A stretch of DNA of 64,000 nt from Kocuria turfanensis (GCF_001580365.1 NZ_CP014480.1:3061981-3125980), one strand, 5' to 3'; numbered from the stretch's first letter, positions 8,657 through 17,883 are shown. Translations and numbers: made by a program. The notes: generated by a model from the sequence alone, not told the origin.

Positions 8657-9627
8657 GATACGCCTACCTGGGCCCCGCCGGCACCTTCACGGAGGCCGCC
8701 CTGCTCGGCGTGGAAGGCGCGCGGGAGGCCGAGCGCCGTCCGGTGTCCTCCGTGCCCGTCGCACTGGCGGCCGTCCGCGCCGGCGAGGTCGACGCCGCGA
8801 TGGTCCCCATCGAGAACTCCGTGGAGGGCGGGGTGACCGCCACGCTCGACGCCGTGGCCACCGGCAGCGAGCTGCGCATCGTGCGCGAGGCGCTCGTGCC
8901 CATCAGCTTCGTGCTCGTGGCCGCGCCGGGCACGGCCCTCGCCGACGTCCGCACCGTGTCCACGCACTCCCACGCCTGGGCGCAGGTGCGCGGCTGGATG
9001 GACGAGCACCTGCCGGGCGCCGACTACGTCCCGGCGTCCTCCACGGCGGCGGCGGCCCTGTCGCTGCTGCCCGGTGCGGCGGAGCCCGGCTTCGAGGCCG
9101 CGGTCTGCTCTCCCGTGGTCGTCGAGCAGCACCCCGAGCTCGAGGTGCTCGCCGAGGACATCGGGGACAACCGGGCCGCGGTGACGCGCTTCGTGCTCGT
9201 GGCGCGCCCGGACGCGCCCCTGCCGCCGCGCACCGGCGCGGACCGCACCACGCTGGTCATCCCGCTGTGGGAGGACCGGGCCGGGGCGCTGATGGAGATC
9301 CTCGAGCAGTTCGCCACCCGCGGGGTGAACCTCTCCCGGATCGAGTCCCGTCCCACGGGCAACTTCCTGGGGGAGTACTTCTTCAGCGTCGACGTGGACG
9401 GGCACCTGCACGACGCCCGCGTGGCCGACGCCCTGATGGGCCTGCGCCGGGTCTGCCCGAGCACCCGGTTCCTCGGCTCCTACCCGCGCGCCGACCACAA
9501 GGTCGCCACCGTGGCGCGGCACCACTCCGACGGCGCCTTCCGCGAGGCTGCCGCCTGGGTCGCCGCGCTGCAGGGCCACGGGGCCCACGGGCCGGGGGCG
9601 GCGGGCGCCGGGCACGTGCCCGCGTAA
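8653..9627 (+). CDS. pheA: Prephenate dehydratase
   Basis: A 324-residue cytoplasmic enzyme converting prephenate to phenylpyruvate for phenylalanine synthesis. The N-terminal catalytic domain begins RYAYLGPAGTFTEAAL and includes VPIENSVEGGV and AVTRFVLVA. A C-terminal ACT domain (about residues 200-280) with ESRPTGNFLGEYFF is the usual phenylalanine-feedback site. There is no chorismate mutase domain, as in other actinobacterial PheA. The start is a TTG at 8653 overlapping the rhodanese stop; no ATG or GTG gives a sensible N-terminus, and homologues begin at this point. Confidence 0.92.
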   Translation: MRYAYLGPAGTFTEAALLGVEGAREAERRPVSSVPVALAAVRAGEVDAAMVPIENSVEGGVTATLDAVATGSELRIVREALVPISFVLVAAPGTALADVRTVSTHSHAWAQVRGWMDEHLPGADYVPASSTAAAALSLLPGAAEPGFEAAVCSPVVVEQHPELEVLAEDIGDNRAAVTRFVLVARPDAPLPPRTGADRTTLVIPLWEDRAGALMEILEQFATRGVNLSRIESRPTGNFLGEYFFSVDVDGHLHDARVADALMGLRRVCPSTRFLGSYPRADHKVATVARHHSDGAFREAAAWVAALQGHGAHGPGAAGAGHVPA

Positions 9628-9770
9628 CGGAACGTCCCGCGCCGCCCGCCGCTTGTTAGCTATTGCGAATACATGCACCATGGGTGGTGCGGGCACGTCC
9701 GTTCCCGCGATCTTCAGCCGGTGTCGATCGACCCCCCGGGTCGGTGCCGAGCCCGACCGGAGGTGCCACC

Positions 9771-10088
9771 ATGCCTGCTCCCGCCGCCCGCCGTCTCGCT
9801 CTCGCCGCCGCGCCCGCCGTGCTGGCCTGCGTGCTCGCCGTCCCCCCGGCCGCCGCCGGGGCCCCGGAGACCTCCGGGGTGGTCCGCACCGAGATCGGTC
9901 CGGGCCCTGCCGCCGGCGACCCGCGGACGGTGGAGGACCTCGTGCCGGCCGCCCGGGTCGTCCTCGAGCCGGTGTCCTCGTTCCCGGAGCAGGGGCGGGG
10001 CCCCCTGCTCGCGGTGGGCGGGGCGGTGGTCGCCCTCATGGGCGCGTTCGTGGCGGGCCTGAGCCGCCGGCCCGACCCGGTGGACTGA
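9771..10088 (+). CDS. Small secreted or membrane-anchored protein, unknown
   Basis: A 105-residue protein with an N-terminal signal peptide (Arg pair, then an Ala/Leu-rich core ending near PPAAAGAPE), a short Pro/Gly-rich extracytoplasmic part and a C-terminal hydrophobic helix (LLAVGGAVVALMGAFVAGLS) followed by two arginines. The overall pattern is that of a small cell-surface anchored protein. GGAGG 7 bases before ATG 9771 decides the start. No family recognised. The 140 bases upstream contain an AT-rich patch (see findings). Confidence 0.65.
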   Translation: MPAPAARRLALAAAPAVLACVLAVPPAAAGAPETSGVVRTEIGPGPAAGDPRTVEDLVPAARVVLEPVSSFPEQGRGPLLAVGGAVVALMGAFVAGLSRRPDPVD

Positions 10089-10132
10089 GCCGGCTGCACG
10101 GGCGGGACCGGCCGTCCGGCCGGGCGCGCGCG

Positions 10133-11074
10133 TCAGTCGGCCTGGGAGGGGGGCACCCGCACCGAGAGCACGCCCGGCAGGATCTCGGACTCGAAGCCGG
10201 TGATCAGCCCCGTGCCGTCCCCGTCCACCTGGGACTCGATGGGCTCGTGGAACTCCACGCGCACCTTCTTCCCGGCGAAGAACTCGATCACCGGCAGGTC
10301 CCGCCGCTGCCGGAACACCACCTTCGCGGCCATCAGCGCCCACTCCAGGGTGCTGCGCGGGGACATCACCACGAGGTCCAGCACGCCGTCGTTGATCTTC
10401 GCCTGGGGCACGAGGATCATCCCCGCCGTGAGGATCCCGCAGTTGGCGGCCATCACCGAGCGCACCCGCCGGCTCTGCCACTCGCCGTCGTCGATCCGGA
10501 ACCGGGCCCACCGCGGCGGGGCGAACAGGTGCCGGACACCGGCCTCCCCGTAGGCGGCCCAGCCGACCAGCTTCTTGAGCTCGTCCTTGGTGTCCGTCAT
10601 GATCTGCGCGTCGAAGCCCGCCCCGCCCATCACGCAGAAGGCGTGGTCCTGCACCGTCCCGTCGGCCAGCTCCAGCCGGAAGGTCGCCATGTCGATGGCC
10701 CGTTCCGCGCCGAAGAGCGCGATGTCCACGTTGCGGTGCGGGTCACCGAGGTCGGCGCCGATGTTGCGGGCCAGGAGGTTGCCCGTGCCCAGCGGCAGCA
10801 GGCCCATCGGGACGTCCCCGTCGACGAGGGTCTCCGCGACGGCCCGCACGGTGCCGTCGCCGCCGGCGGCGAGGACGAGGTCGAAGCCCTCCTCCAGCGC
10901 CCGGCGGGTCATGGAGAACCCGGGGTCGTCCTCCTCCGTCTCGAAGAAGACCGGGTCCGGCAGCCCGCCCTTGCGGCATCCGATGATGATGGCGTCGCGG
11001 GCGAGGTCCGCGTCGGCCTTGATGGGGTTGATGACGACGGCGACCCGTTTCGGGCCCACTGGAGTGGCGGTCAC
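10133..11074 (-). CDS. Diacylglycerol kinase-like lipid kinase
   Basis: A 313-residue protein of the DagK/YegS/LCB5 group. The nucleotide-binding motif AAGGDGTVRAV, then GLLPLGTGNLLARN, are the core of the diacylglycerol kinase catalytic domain; a C-terminal beta-sandwich part follows. It should phosphorylate a lipid such as diacylglycerol at the inner face of the membrane and help recycle lipid turnover products. GTG at 11074 has GAGGAG 8 bases upstream. A reverse-strand TAGGCT at 11188-11183 is a possible -10 for a leader of about 100 bases. It converges with the small secreted protein gene. Confidence 0.87.
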   Translation of the reverse strand: MTATPVGPKRVAVVINPIKADADLARDAIIIGCRKGGLPDPVFFETEEDDPGFSMTRRALEEGFDLVLAAGGDGTVRAVAETLVDGDVPMGLLPLGTGNLLARNIGADLGDPHRNVDIALFGAERAIDMATFRLELADGTVQDHAFCVMGGAGFDAQIMTDTKDELKKLVGWAAYGEAGVRHLFAPPRWARFRIDDGEWQSRRVRSVMAANCGILTAGMILVPQAKINDGVLDLVVMSPRSTLEWALMAAKVVFRQRRDLPVIEFFAGKKVRVEFHEPIESQVDGDGTGLITGFESEILPGVLSVRVPPSQAD

Positions 11075-11226
11075 GGGAGGACTCCTCGGTTCGGCGGTGC
11101 TGGGGGTGGGGCGGCATCGTGCGGTGACCGCACGGCGCGGCGCGCCCGTCCCGGGGCGCCGGGCGGATCGCGGCGATCCTCCAGCCTAACCCGGCGGCCC
11201 CGCCCGGCCCGAGCGCGGGTCTTGGG

Positions 11227-11232
11227 TACCCT
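11227..11232 (+). promoter_or_regulatory. -10 element TACCCT for serS (leaderless)
   Basis: TACCCT ends 6 bases before the serS GTG, and no ribosome site is present. Confidence 0.6.
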
Positions 11233-11238
11233 GTCAGG

Positions 11239-12543
11239 GTGATCGACATCAACCAGCTCCGTGAGCACCCCGACGTCTTCCGCGCCTCGCAGCGCGCCCG
11301 CGGGGCGGACGAGTCCCTGATCGACCGGATCCTGGAGGCGGACGTCGCGCGCCGCAACCTGATCACCGAGTACGAGAGCCTGCGGGCCGAGCAGAACGCG
11401 TTCGGCAAGCAGGTGGCCCGCGCCCAGGGGGAGGAGAAGCAGGCGCTGCTGGCCGAGGTCAAGGACCTCGCCGCCCGCGTCAAGGAGGCGCAGGCGGCCT
11501 CCGAGGCGGCCCGCGCCCGGCAGGACGAGCTGGTCTCCGTGGTCGAGAACCTGATCCTCGACGGCGTCCCCGCCGGCGGGGAGGACGACTACGCCGTGCT
11601 GCGGACCGTGGGACAGCCGCGGGACTTCGCCGCCGAGGGCCTCGAGCCCCGCGACCACCTGGAGATCGGCGAGCTCGTGGACGGCATCGACATGGAGCGC
11701 GGCGCCAAGGTCTCCGGGGCCCGGTTCTACTTCCTCAAGCGCGACGTCGCCCGGCTCGAGACCGCCCTGCTCCTCATGGGCCAGGACCTCGCCCTGGACA
11801 ACGGCTTCGTCCCCATGACCACGCCCAACCTGGTGCGCCCCGAGATCATGAGCGGCACGGGCTTCGACATCGCCCACTCGGACGAGATCTACCACGTGGG
11901 CAAGGACGAGCTCTACCTGGTCGGCACCTCCGAGGTGCCCCTCGCCGGGTACCACGCGGACGAGATCCTCGACCTCGCCGACGGGCCGCTGCGCTACGCG
12001 GGCTGGTCCTCCTGCTACCGGCGCGAGGCCGGCTCCGGGGGCAAGGACACCCGCGGCATCATCCGCGTCCACCAGTTCAACAAGCTGGAGATGTTCGTCT
12101 ACTGCTCCCCGGAGGACGCCGAGGCCGAGCACGCGCGGATGCTCGGCTGGGAGGAGGAGATGCTCACCCGCTGCGAGCTCGCCTACCGGGTGATCGACAC
12201 CGCCGCCGGGGACCTCGGCGCCTCGGCCGCGCGCAAGTTCGACTGCGAGGCGTGGGTGCCCACGCAGGGCCGGTACCGCGAGCTGACCTCGACCTCCAAC
12301 TGCACCACCTACCAGGCCCGGCGGCTCAACGTGCGCGAGCGGCTGCCCGGCAGCACGGACGACGCCGGCAAGGCGCGCAAGGGCGGCACCCGCACGGTGG
12401 CCACCCTCAACGGCACGCTCGCGACCACCCGCTGGCTGGCCGCGATCCTGGAGACGCACCAGCAGGCGGACGGGTCCGTGCGCGTGCCGGAGGCGCTGCG
12501 CCCGTACCTGCGCGGCCAGGAGACCATCCCCGTCCGGCGCTGA
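11239..12543 (+). CDS. serS: Seryl-tRNA synthetase
   Basis: A 434-residue class II synthetase that charges tRNA-Ser. The N-terminal 100 residues form the long antiparallel coiled coil that grips tRNA ([18 protein letters not shown] region). The catalytic part has [10 protein letters not shown], motif 2 [15 protein letters not shown] with VHQFNKLE, and a motif 3 region near [16 protein letters not shown]. Length is normal. The GTG start sits 6 bases after a -10 element, which suggests leaderless translation. A HAD phosphatase gene follows after 74 bases on the same strand. Confidence 0.96.
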   Translation: MIDINQLREHPDVFRASQRARGADESLIDRILEADVARRNLITEYESLRAEQNAFGKQVARAQGEEKQALLAEVKDLAARVKEAQAASEAARARQDELVSVVENLILDGVPAGGEDDYAVLRTVGQPRDFAAEGLEPRDHLEIGELVDGIDMERGAKVSGARFYFLKRDVARLETALLLMGQDLALDNGFVPMTTPNLVRPEIMSGTGFDIAHSDEIYHVGKDELYLVGTSEVPLAGYHADEILDLADGPLRYAGWSSCYRREAGSGGKDTRGIIRVHQFNKLEMFVYCSPEDAEAEHARMLGWEEEMLTRCELAYRVIDTAAGDLGASAARKFDCEAWVPTQGRYRELTSTSNCTTYQARRLNVRERLPGSTDDAGKARKGGTRTVATLNGTLATTRWLAAILETHQQADGSVRVPEALRPYLRGQETIPVRR

Positions 12544-12617
12544 ACCGACGGTTCGCGTTCGACCCGTATTCATCTCTTACCGAAATGCTGGTCACCCTGT
12601 CGGTGTCATGTGGCACC

Positions 12618-13616
12618 ATGTCCCGCATGACGAAAGAAAAGACGGCTGGCACCGAGGACCAGCACGAACTGATCAGCATCAACTCCACCGTCCCGCTGAA
12701 GGTCGAACACTCGGAGGACCTCGGCGACACCGGCGGCACCACCGCCCCCACGCGCTCGGCCGCGGACGTCCGCATCCCGCTCAAGGTCCAGCCGCCCCGC
12801 TCCAACGGGTGGAAGAAGGAGGCGGGGGTCCGCTACCTCGTGGCCCTCGACGTCGACGGCACCCTCGTGGACCACGACGGGCACATGTCCCCGGCGGTGC
12901 GCGACGCCGCCCGCGCCGTGCTCCGGGCCGGCCACCACGTGGTCATCTCGACCGGCCGCTCCAAGGGGGCCACCCTGCCCGTGGTCGAGCTCATCGGCCA
13001 GGAGCGCGGCTACGCGGTGTGCTCCAACGGCGGCATGACCCTCGAGCTGGACCCGGGGCTGCCCGACTACCACCGGGTCCTCGAGTGCGTCTCCTTCGAC
13101 CCCGGCCAGGCCCTCGAGGCCCTCGAGCAGCGCCTGCCCACGGCGAAGTTCGCCCTCGAGACCGAGGACGGGTCCTTCTACTCCACGGAGCGCTTCCAGG
13201 ACGCCTCCTTCGGCATCGAGGCCGTGGGCGTGGACCTGCACCAGCTCGCCCAGATGCAGGCCGTGCGCATGGTCGTCTACAGCACCGAGCACACCCCGGA
13301 GGAGTTCGCCCTGGCCATCGACGAGGCCGGCCTGCACGGGGTCACCTACTCGGTGGGCTGGAGCGCCTGGCTGGACATCGCAGCCAACGGCGTCTCCAAG
13401 GCCAGCGCCCTGGAACAGGTCCGCCGCCGGCTCGGCGTGGACCCCTCCCACACGGTCGCGGTCGGCGACGGCCGCAACGACATCGAGATGCTCGACTGGG
13501 CCGCCCGCGGCGTCGCCATGGGCCAGGCCCCGGACGAGGTCGCGGCCGCCTGCCACGAGGTCACCCACACCGTCTACGAGGACGGCGTCGCCCGGATCCT
13601 GCGCTCCCTGCTGTGA
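12618..13616 (+). CDS. HAD-superfamily (Cof-type) phosphatase with N-terminal extension
   Basis: A 332-residue HAD hydrolase, cap type C2 (Cof family), likely dephosphorylating small metabolites. Motif I is ALDVDGTLVD (about residues 77-86), motif II is the Thr of VISTGRSKG, motif III is the Lys in GVSKASALEQV and motif IV is GDGRNDIEML. The first 70 residues precede the HAD fold, look disordered and contain a repeated PLKV motif (about 26-29 and 54-57). The start is uncertain: ATG 12618, ATG 12627 or ATG 12585; none has a good ribosome site. It converges on the oxidoreductase gene with only 10 bases between. Confidence 0.85.
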   Translation: MSRMTKEKTAGTEDQHELISINSTVPLKVEHSEDLGDTGGTTAPTRSAADVRIPLKVQPPRSNGWKKEAGVRYLVALDVDGTLVDHDGHMSPAVRDAARAVLRAGHHVVISTGRSKGATLPVVELIGQERGYAVCSNGGMTLELDPGLPDYHRVLECVSFDPGQALEALEQRLPTAKFALETEDGSFYSTERFQDASFGIEAVGVDLHQLAQMQAVRMVVYSTEHTPEEFALAIDEAGLHGVTYSVGWSAWLDIAANGVSKASALEQVRRRLGVDPSHTVAVGDGRNDIEMLDWAARGVAMGQAPDEVAAACHEVTHTVYEDGVARILRSLL

Positions 13617-13626
13617 GGCGTGCGGC

Positions 13627-15051
13627 TCACAGGCCGTACTCCTCGAGCAGGCGCAGCCACACCTCGCTGATCGTGGGGAAGACGGGCACCGCGTGCCACA
13701 GCCGCTCCAGCGGCACCTCGCCGACCACGGCCACGGTCGCCGCGTGGAGCAGCTCCGTCACGTCCGGGCCCGCGAAGACCGCCCCGACGAGCGTGCGGCG
13801 GCGCCGGCCGACCACCAGGCGGGCCCAGCCGCGGTAGCCGTCCCGGTGCAGGGAGGCCCCCGCCACGTCGATGTCGTGCTCCACGACGTCCACCTCCAGC
13901 CCGTCCGCGCGGGCCTGCTCCGCGGAGCGGCCCACGGAGGCCACCGCGGGGTCGGTGAACACCACCTGCGGCACGGCGCAGGCGTCGGCGGTGGACGCGT
14001 ACCGCGACCACGCGGGAACGGAGTCCCCGAGCCGCCCGGCGGCGCGGGCCACGACGGCGTCCCCCACGGCCCGCGCCTCGTACTTGCCCTGGTGGGTCAG
14101 CAGCGGGCCGCCCGCGGCGTCCCCGGCGGCGTACAGCCACTGCTCCTGCGGGCCGGCCACCCGCCCGGAGTCGTCGACCCGCAGCGCCGCGGGGTCCAGG
14201 CCGAGCTCCTCGAGCCCGAGGCCGTCCAGGGCCGGGCGCCGTCCGGTGCTCACCAGCAGCCGCTGCGCGGAGACCGTCCCGCCGTCGTCGAGGACGAGCT
14301 CGATGCCGTCCCCGCCGCGCCGGACCCGCTCCGTGCCCCGCCCCTCGAGGACGGTGACTCCCTCGGTCTCCAGCGCGTCGGCCACCAGCCGTGCGGCCGG
14401 TCGCGGGAACGCGCCCAGCAGCCGGCTGCGGGCGACCACGGTGACCCGGGAGCCCAGCCGGGCGAAGGCCTGCGCCAGCTCCGTGCCGGACACCCCGCCG
14501 CCGAGCACCGCGAGGGAGCCGGGGACCTCCCGGGCGGCGGTGGCCTCCCGCGTGCCCCAGAACGGCGCGTCCGCCAGCCCCGGCACCGGGGGCACGGCCG
14601 GGCGCGAGCCCGTGGCCAGCACCACGGCGTGGCGGGCCGCGAGCCGCCGCACGGCCCCGTCCCCGGTGGTCACCTCGACCTGCCGCGGCCCGGCCAGCCG
14701 CCCCCGTCCCCGGACCAGCTCCACGCCGGCGCCGGCGAGCCACTCGGCCTGGCCCGAGTCGTCCCAGTGCGCGGCGAAGCCGTCCCGGCGGCGCAGCGCC
14801 GCGGCCGCGTCCGGGGCCCCGGTGACGGCCTCCGCGGCCCCGCCCACCCCGCGGGCGGCCGCGACCGCAGCACCCGGGCGGAGCAGCGCCTTGGAGGGGA
14901 CGCAGGCCCAGTAGGAGCACTCCCCGCCCACGAGCTGCGCCTCCACGAGCGCGGCCCTCAGTCCGCCCCGCACCACGCGGCCGGCCGCGTTCTCGCCGAC
15001 CGGCCCGCCGCCGATCACCACCACGTCGTACGTCTGCGGGGTCCGTGTCAT
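13627..15051 (-). CDS. FAD-dependent pyridine nucleotide-disulfide oxidoreductase-like enzyme
   Basis: A 474-residue flavoprotein with the lipoamide dehydrogenase/mercuric reductase fold: FAD motif VVVIGGGPVGENAA, redox-active disulfide GGECSYWACVPSK (C45, C50), second NAD(P) motif LAVLGGGVSGTELAQA, and YAAGDAAGGPLLTHQGKYEARAVGDAV. Near the C-terminus the usual dimer-interface HPTxSE reads FPTISEVW, so the standard catalytic His is replaced by Phe. It is not next to any 2-oxo acid dehydrogenase genes. The ATG lies 6 bases after a reverse-strand CAGACT, a possible leaderless -10. The substrate is unknown; mycothione reductase or a quinone reductase are possible. Confidence 0.82.
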   Translation of the reverse strand: MTRTPQTYDVVVIGGGPVGENAAGRVVRGGLRAALVEAQLVGGECSYWACVPSKALLRPGAAVAAARGVGGAAEAVTGAPDAAAALRRRDGFAAHWDDSGQAEWLAGAGVELVRGRGRLAGPRQVEVTTGDGAVRRLAARHAVVLATGSRPAVPPVPGLADAPFWGTREATAAREVPGSLAVLGGGVSGTELAQAFARLGSRVTVVARSRLLGAFPRPAARLVADALETEGVTVLEGRGTERVRRGGDGIELVLDDGGTVSAQRLLVSTGRRPALDGLGLEELGLDPAALRVDDSGRVAGPQEQWLYAAGDAAGGPLLTHQGKYEARAVGDAVVARAAGRLGDSVPAWSRYASTADACAVPQVVFTDPAVASVGRSAEQARADGLEVDVVEHDIDVAGASLHRDGYRGWARLVVGRRRRTLVGAVFAGPDVTELLHAATVAVVGEVPLERLWHAVPVFPTISEVWLRLLEEYGL

Positions 15052-15144
15052 CCCCCGAGTCTGCCAACGGCGGGGGCACCGGACAACCGGCCCCGCACCG
15101 CCCCTGGGGGGTGACCCGGACCACGCCGGGGCAGATCCCGGTGA

Positions 15145-15150
15145 TAGGGT
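15145..15150 (+). promoter_or_regulatory. Candidate -10 for the osmoprotectant ABC operon
   Basis: TAGGGT lies 51 bases before the first permease start. No clear -35 is seen, so control by an activator is possible. Confidence 0.4.
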
Positions 15151-15201
15151 TTCCGGCAGACCGGGTGACCACGTCATCGCCGACGAGCCGAAAGGCGTGC
15201 C

Positions 15202-15843
15202 GTGATCGAGTACGTGTCCGACCGGTGGGAGCAGATCCTCTTCGCCAGCTGGCAGCACTTCTCCCTGGTGGTCCAGTGCCTGGTGCTGGCCACGGTCCTC
15301 GCCGTGGCGCTGGCGGCCCTGTGCTACCGCTCGCCCCGGCTCACCACCGTGGCCAACAACGTCTCCGCCGTGGGCCTGACCATCCCCTCCTTCGCCCTCA
15401 TCGGCCTGCTCATCGCCCCGCTGGGCTTCGGGGTGCTGCCCGCGGTCGTGGTCGTCACCTTCTTCGCCGTGCTGCCGGTCCTGCGCAACGCGGTGGTCGG
15501 CCTGGCCGGCGTCCCGCCGGCCACCGTCGAGGCCGCCCGCGGCCTGGGCATGAGCCGTGCCGCCACGTTCCTGCGGGTCGAGCTGCCGATGGCCTGGCCG
15601 GTCATCCAGGCCGGCATGCGCGTCTCGGCCCAGATGGTGATGGGCGTGGCCGCCGTCGCCGCCTACGTCCTCGGCCCGGGCCTGGGCGGCTTCATCTTCT
15701 CCGGCCTGTCCCGTCTCGGCGGCGCCAACTCCCTGGCCTCGGTCCTCACCGGCGTCGTGGCGGTCGTCGTCGTCGCCCTCATCCTGGACGGGCTGCTCGT
15801 GCTGCTCGGCCGACTCACCACATCGCGAGGTATCCGTGTCTGA
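15202..15843 (+). CDS. Osmoprotectant ABC transporter permease (first)
   Basis: A 213-residue membrane protein with five or six hydrophobic helices and the inner-membrane permease loop EAARGLGMSRAATFLRVELPMAWP that couples to the ATPase. The length and motif match OpuCB/ProW-type permeases for glycine betaine, choline or related solutes. GTG with AAAGG upstream sets the start. It is the first gene of a four-gene operon and overlaps the ATPase gene by 8 bases. Confidence 0.9.
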   Translation: MIEYVSDRWEQILFASWQHFSLVVQCLVLATVLAVALAALCYRSPRLTTVANNVSAVGLTIPSFALIGLLIAPLGFGVLPAVVVVTFFAVLPVLRNAVVGLAGVPPATVEAARGLGMSRAATFLRVELPMAWPVIQAGMRVSAQMVMGVAAVAAYVLGPGLGGFIFSGLSRLGGANSLASVLTGVVAVVVVALILDGLLVLLGRLTTSRGIRV

Positions 15844-17074
15844 CTCCGCCCCCCGCACCGCCTCCTCCGTCACCGGGGCCCGGATCCTGCTGGAGAACGT
15901 CTCCAAGCGGTACCCCGGGCAGGCCAGGGCCGCCGTGGACGGGCTGACCCTGGAGATCCCCGCGGGCAGCACCGTGATGCTCGTGGGACCCTCCGGGTGC
16001 GGCAAGACCACCACCCTGAAGATGATCAACCGGCTCATCGAGCCCTCCGAGGGCCGGATCGTGATCGACGGCCAGGACGTCACCTCGATGAACGGCGACG
16101 AGCTGCGCCGCGGCATCGGCTACGTCATCCAGGCCGGCGGGCTGTTCCCGCACATGAGCGTGGCCACCAACATCGGCATGGTCCCGAAGATGCTCGGCTG
16201 GGACCGGGCCCGCATCGCCGCGCGCGTGGACGAGCTCCTGGAGCTCGTCTCCCTCGACCCGGCCGTCTACCGGGACCGCCATCCCCGGGAGCTCTCGGGC
16301 GGGCAGCAGCAGCGCGTGGGGGTGGCGCGTGCCCTGGCCGCGGACCCGCCGGTGCTGCTCATGGACGAGCCCTTCGGCGCCGTGGACCCCATCACCCGGC
16401 AGCGCCTGCAGGACGAGCTCATCAACATCCAGCACGAGCTGCAGAAGACCATCGTGTGCGTCACCCACGACTTCGACGAGGCCGTGAAGCTGGGCGACTG
16501 GATCGCGGTCTTCGACGAGGGCGCCCGGGTGGTCCAGTACGACGCCCCCGAGCGGATCCTGGCCGAGCCCGCCGACGAGTTCGTGGAGGACTTCATCGGC
16601 ACGGGCGCCGGCCTCAAGCAGCTGACCCTCACCCGGGTCCGGGAGGTGGACCTCGTGCCCGCCGTGACCGCCCGGCCCGGCGAGGACGTGCAGGCGGTGC
16701 TCGCCCGCGGCGAGCAGGCCGGCACCCGGGACGTCGTGGTCCTCGACGACCGGGACCGCCCGCTGTCCTGGCCCGCCCGCCGCCAGCTGGAGCGCTTCAG
16801 CACGGTCCCCGGCGAGCGCAACGAGCGGCTGCCGCTGGTCGGCACGGGCGCCACGCTCAACGACGCCCTGGACACGATGCTCGTCTCGAGCACCGGGGCG
16901 GCCCTCGTGGTGGGGCCCCGGGACCGCTTCGAGGGCGTCATCTACGTGGAGACCGTCATGGCCGCCATCACGGAGGCCCGCCGCGCCGTGGACCCGGAGG
17001 ACGCGCCGCTGGGGCACAACACCGGGGAGATGCCCACGGTGAGCCCGGCCGGTCCCGGCGGTGAGGGCCGATGA
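15836..17074 (+). CDS. Osmoprotectant ABC transporter ATP-binding protein with CBS domains
   Basis: A 412-residue ATPase. Walker A is GPSGCGKTT, the signature [15 protein letters not shown], Walker B VLLMDEPFGAVDP and the switch His is in VTHDFDEAVKLG. After the nucleotide-binding domain (to about residue 260) comes a region with two CBS-like halves (about 265-390), which in the OpuA/OpuC family senses ionic strength and gates transport. The C-terminal tail is acidic and Pro/Gly-rich. GTG start overlaps the upstream permease and ATGA overlaps the next gene. Confidence 0.92.
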   Translation: MSDSAPRTASSVTGARILLENVSKRYPGQARAAVDGLTLEIPAGSTVMLVGPSGCGKTTTLKMINRLIEPSEGRIVIDGQDVTSMNGDELRRGIGYVIQAGGLFPHMSVATNIGMVPKMLGWDRARIAARVDELLELVSLDPAVYRDRHPRELSGGQQQRVGVARALAADPPVLLMDEPFGAVDPITRQRLQDELINIQHELQKTIVCVTHDFDEAVKLGDWIAVFDEGARVVQYDAPERILAEPADEFVEDFIGTGAGLKQLTLTRVREVDLVPAVTARPGEDVQAVLARGEQAGTRDVVVLDDRDRPLSWPARRQLERFSTVPGERNERLPLVGTGATLNDALDTMLVSSTGAALVVGPRDRFEGVIYVETVMAAITEARRAVDPEDAPLGHNTGEMPTVSPAGPGGEGR

Positions 17075-17883
17075 GCGCGCAGACGGAACGGCCCGCGACG
17101 GCCGGCCCGGAACCCCAGGACGGCCCGGTGGCCCCGGACCCCTCCGCCGACGTCGACCGGAGGACCTGGCGCGGGCTGCTCCTGCAGCCCGTGGCGATCC
17201 TCGCGGCGCTGGGCCTGCTGGGGCTGTGGCTGTCCACCGCGGAGCTGACGGAGACCGAGGCGGTGACCCTGCGCCCCGGGGCCCTGTGGGACCTCACGGT
17301 GCAGCACCTGCAGCTGACCGTGGTGGCCACCGTGGTGGTGCTGCTGGTGGCGGTGCCGGTGGGGATCCTCCTCACCCGCGCGCCGCTGCGCTTCCTCACC
17401 GGCCCGGTGATCACCGTGGCGAACATCGGCCAGGCCGCCCCGGCGGTGGGGCTGATCGTGCTGTTCGCGTTCTGGCTGGGCTTCGGCTTCCAGGCGTCCG
17501 TGGTCGCCCTGATCGTCTACGCGATCCTGCCCGTGCTCAAGAACACCATGGTCGGCCTCGACGGCGTGGACCGCAGCCTCGTGGAGGCCGGTCGCGGGAT
17601 GGGCATGAGCGCGCTCGCGGTCCTGCTCCGCGTCGAGCTGCCGCTGGCGGTGCCGGTGATGCTGGCCGGGGTGCGGACCGCGCTGATCCTGGTGGTCGGC
17701 ACCGCCACCCTGGCCACCTTCGTCAACGGCGGGGGACTGGGGCTGCTGATCACCACGGGCGTCAACCTCAACCTCGTGCGGGTGCTCGTCGCCGGCTCGA
17801 TCCTCGTGGCGCTGCTCGCGCTGAGCATCGACTGGATCGGCCGCGTCGTGGAGCACGTCGCGCGCCCGAAGGGACTGCGATGA
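17071..17883 (+). CDS. Osmoprotectant ABC transporter permease (second)
   Basis: A 270-residue permease with a charged N-terminal tail of about 35 residues and then six hydrophobic segments. It carries the ATPase-coupling loop EAGRGMGMSALAVLLRVELPLAVP and the substrate-pathway stretch GGGLGLLITTGVNLN. It resembles the first permease in length and motif, and the pair probably forms the membrane channel as a heterodimer. The start overlaps the ATPase stop (ATGA), and its own stop overlaps the next ATG. Confidence 0.9.
   Translation: MSAQTERPATAGPEPQDGPVAPDPSADVDRRTWRGLLLQPVAILAALGLLGLWLSTAELTETEAVTLRPGALWDLTVQHLQLTVVATVVVLLVAVPVGILLTRAPLRFLTGPVITVANIGQAAPAVGLIVLFAFWLGFGFQASVVALIVYAILPVLKNTMVGLDGVDRSLVEAGRGMGMSALAVLLRVELPLAVPVMLAGVRTALILVVGTATLATFVNGGGLGLLITTGVNLNLVRVLVAGSILVALLALSIDWIGRVVEHVARPKGLR

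Noticed and set aside
10089..10132. Terminator between the small secreted protein and the lipid kinase gene
   Set aside because: Only short CCGG-type pairings are present; not distinct from background GC complementarity.
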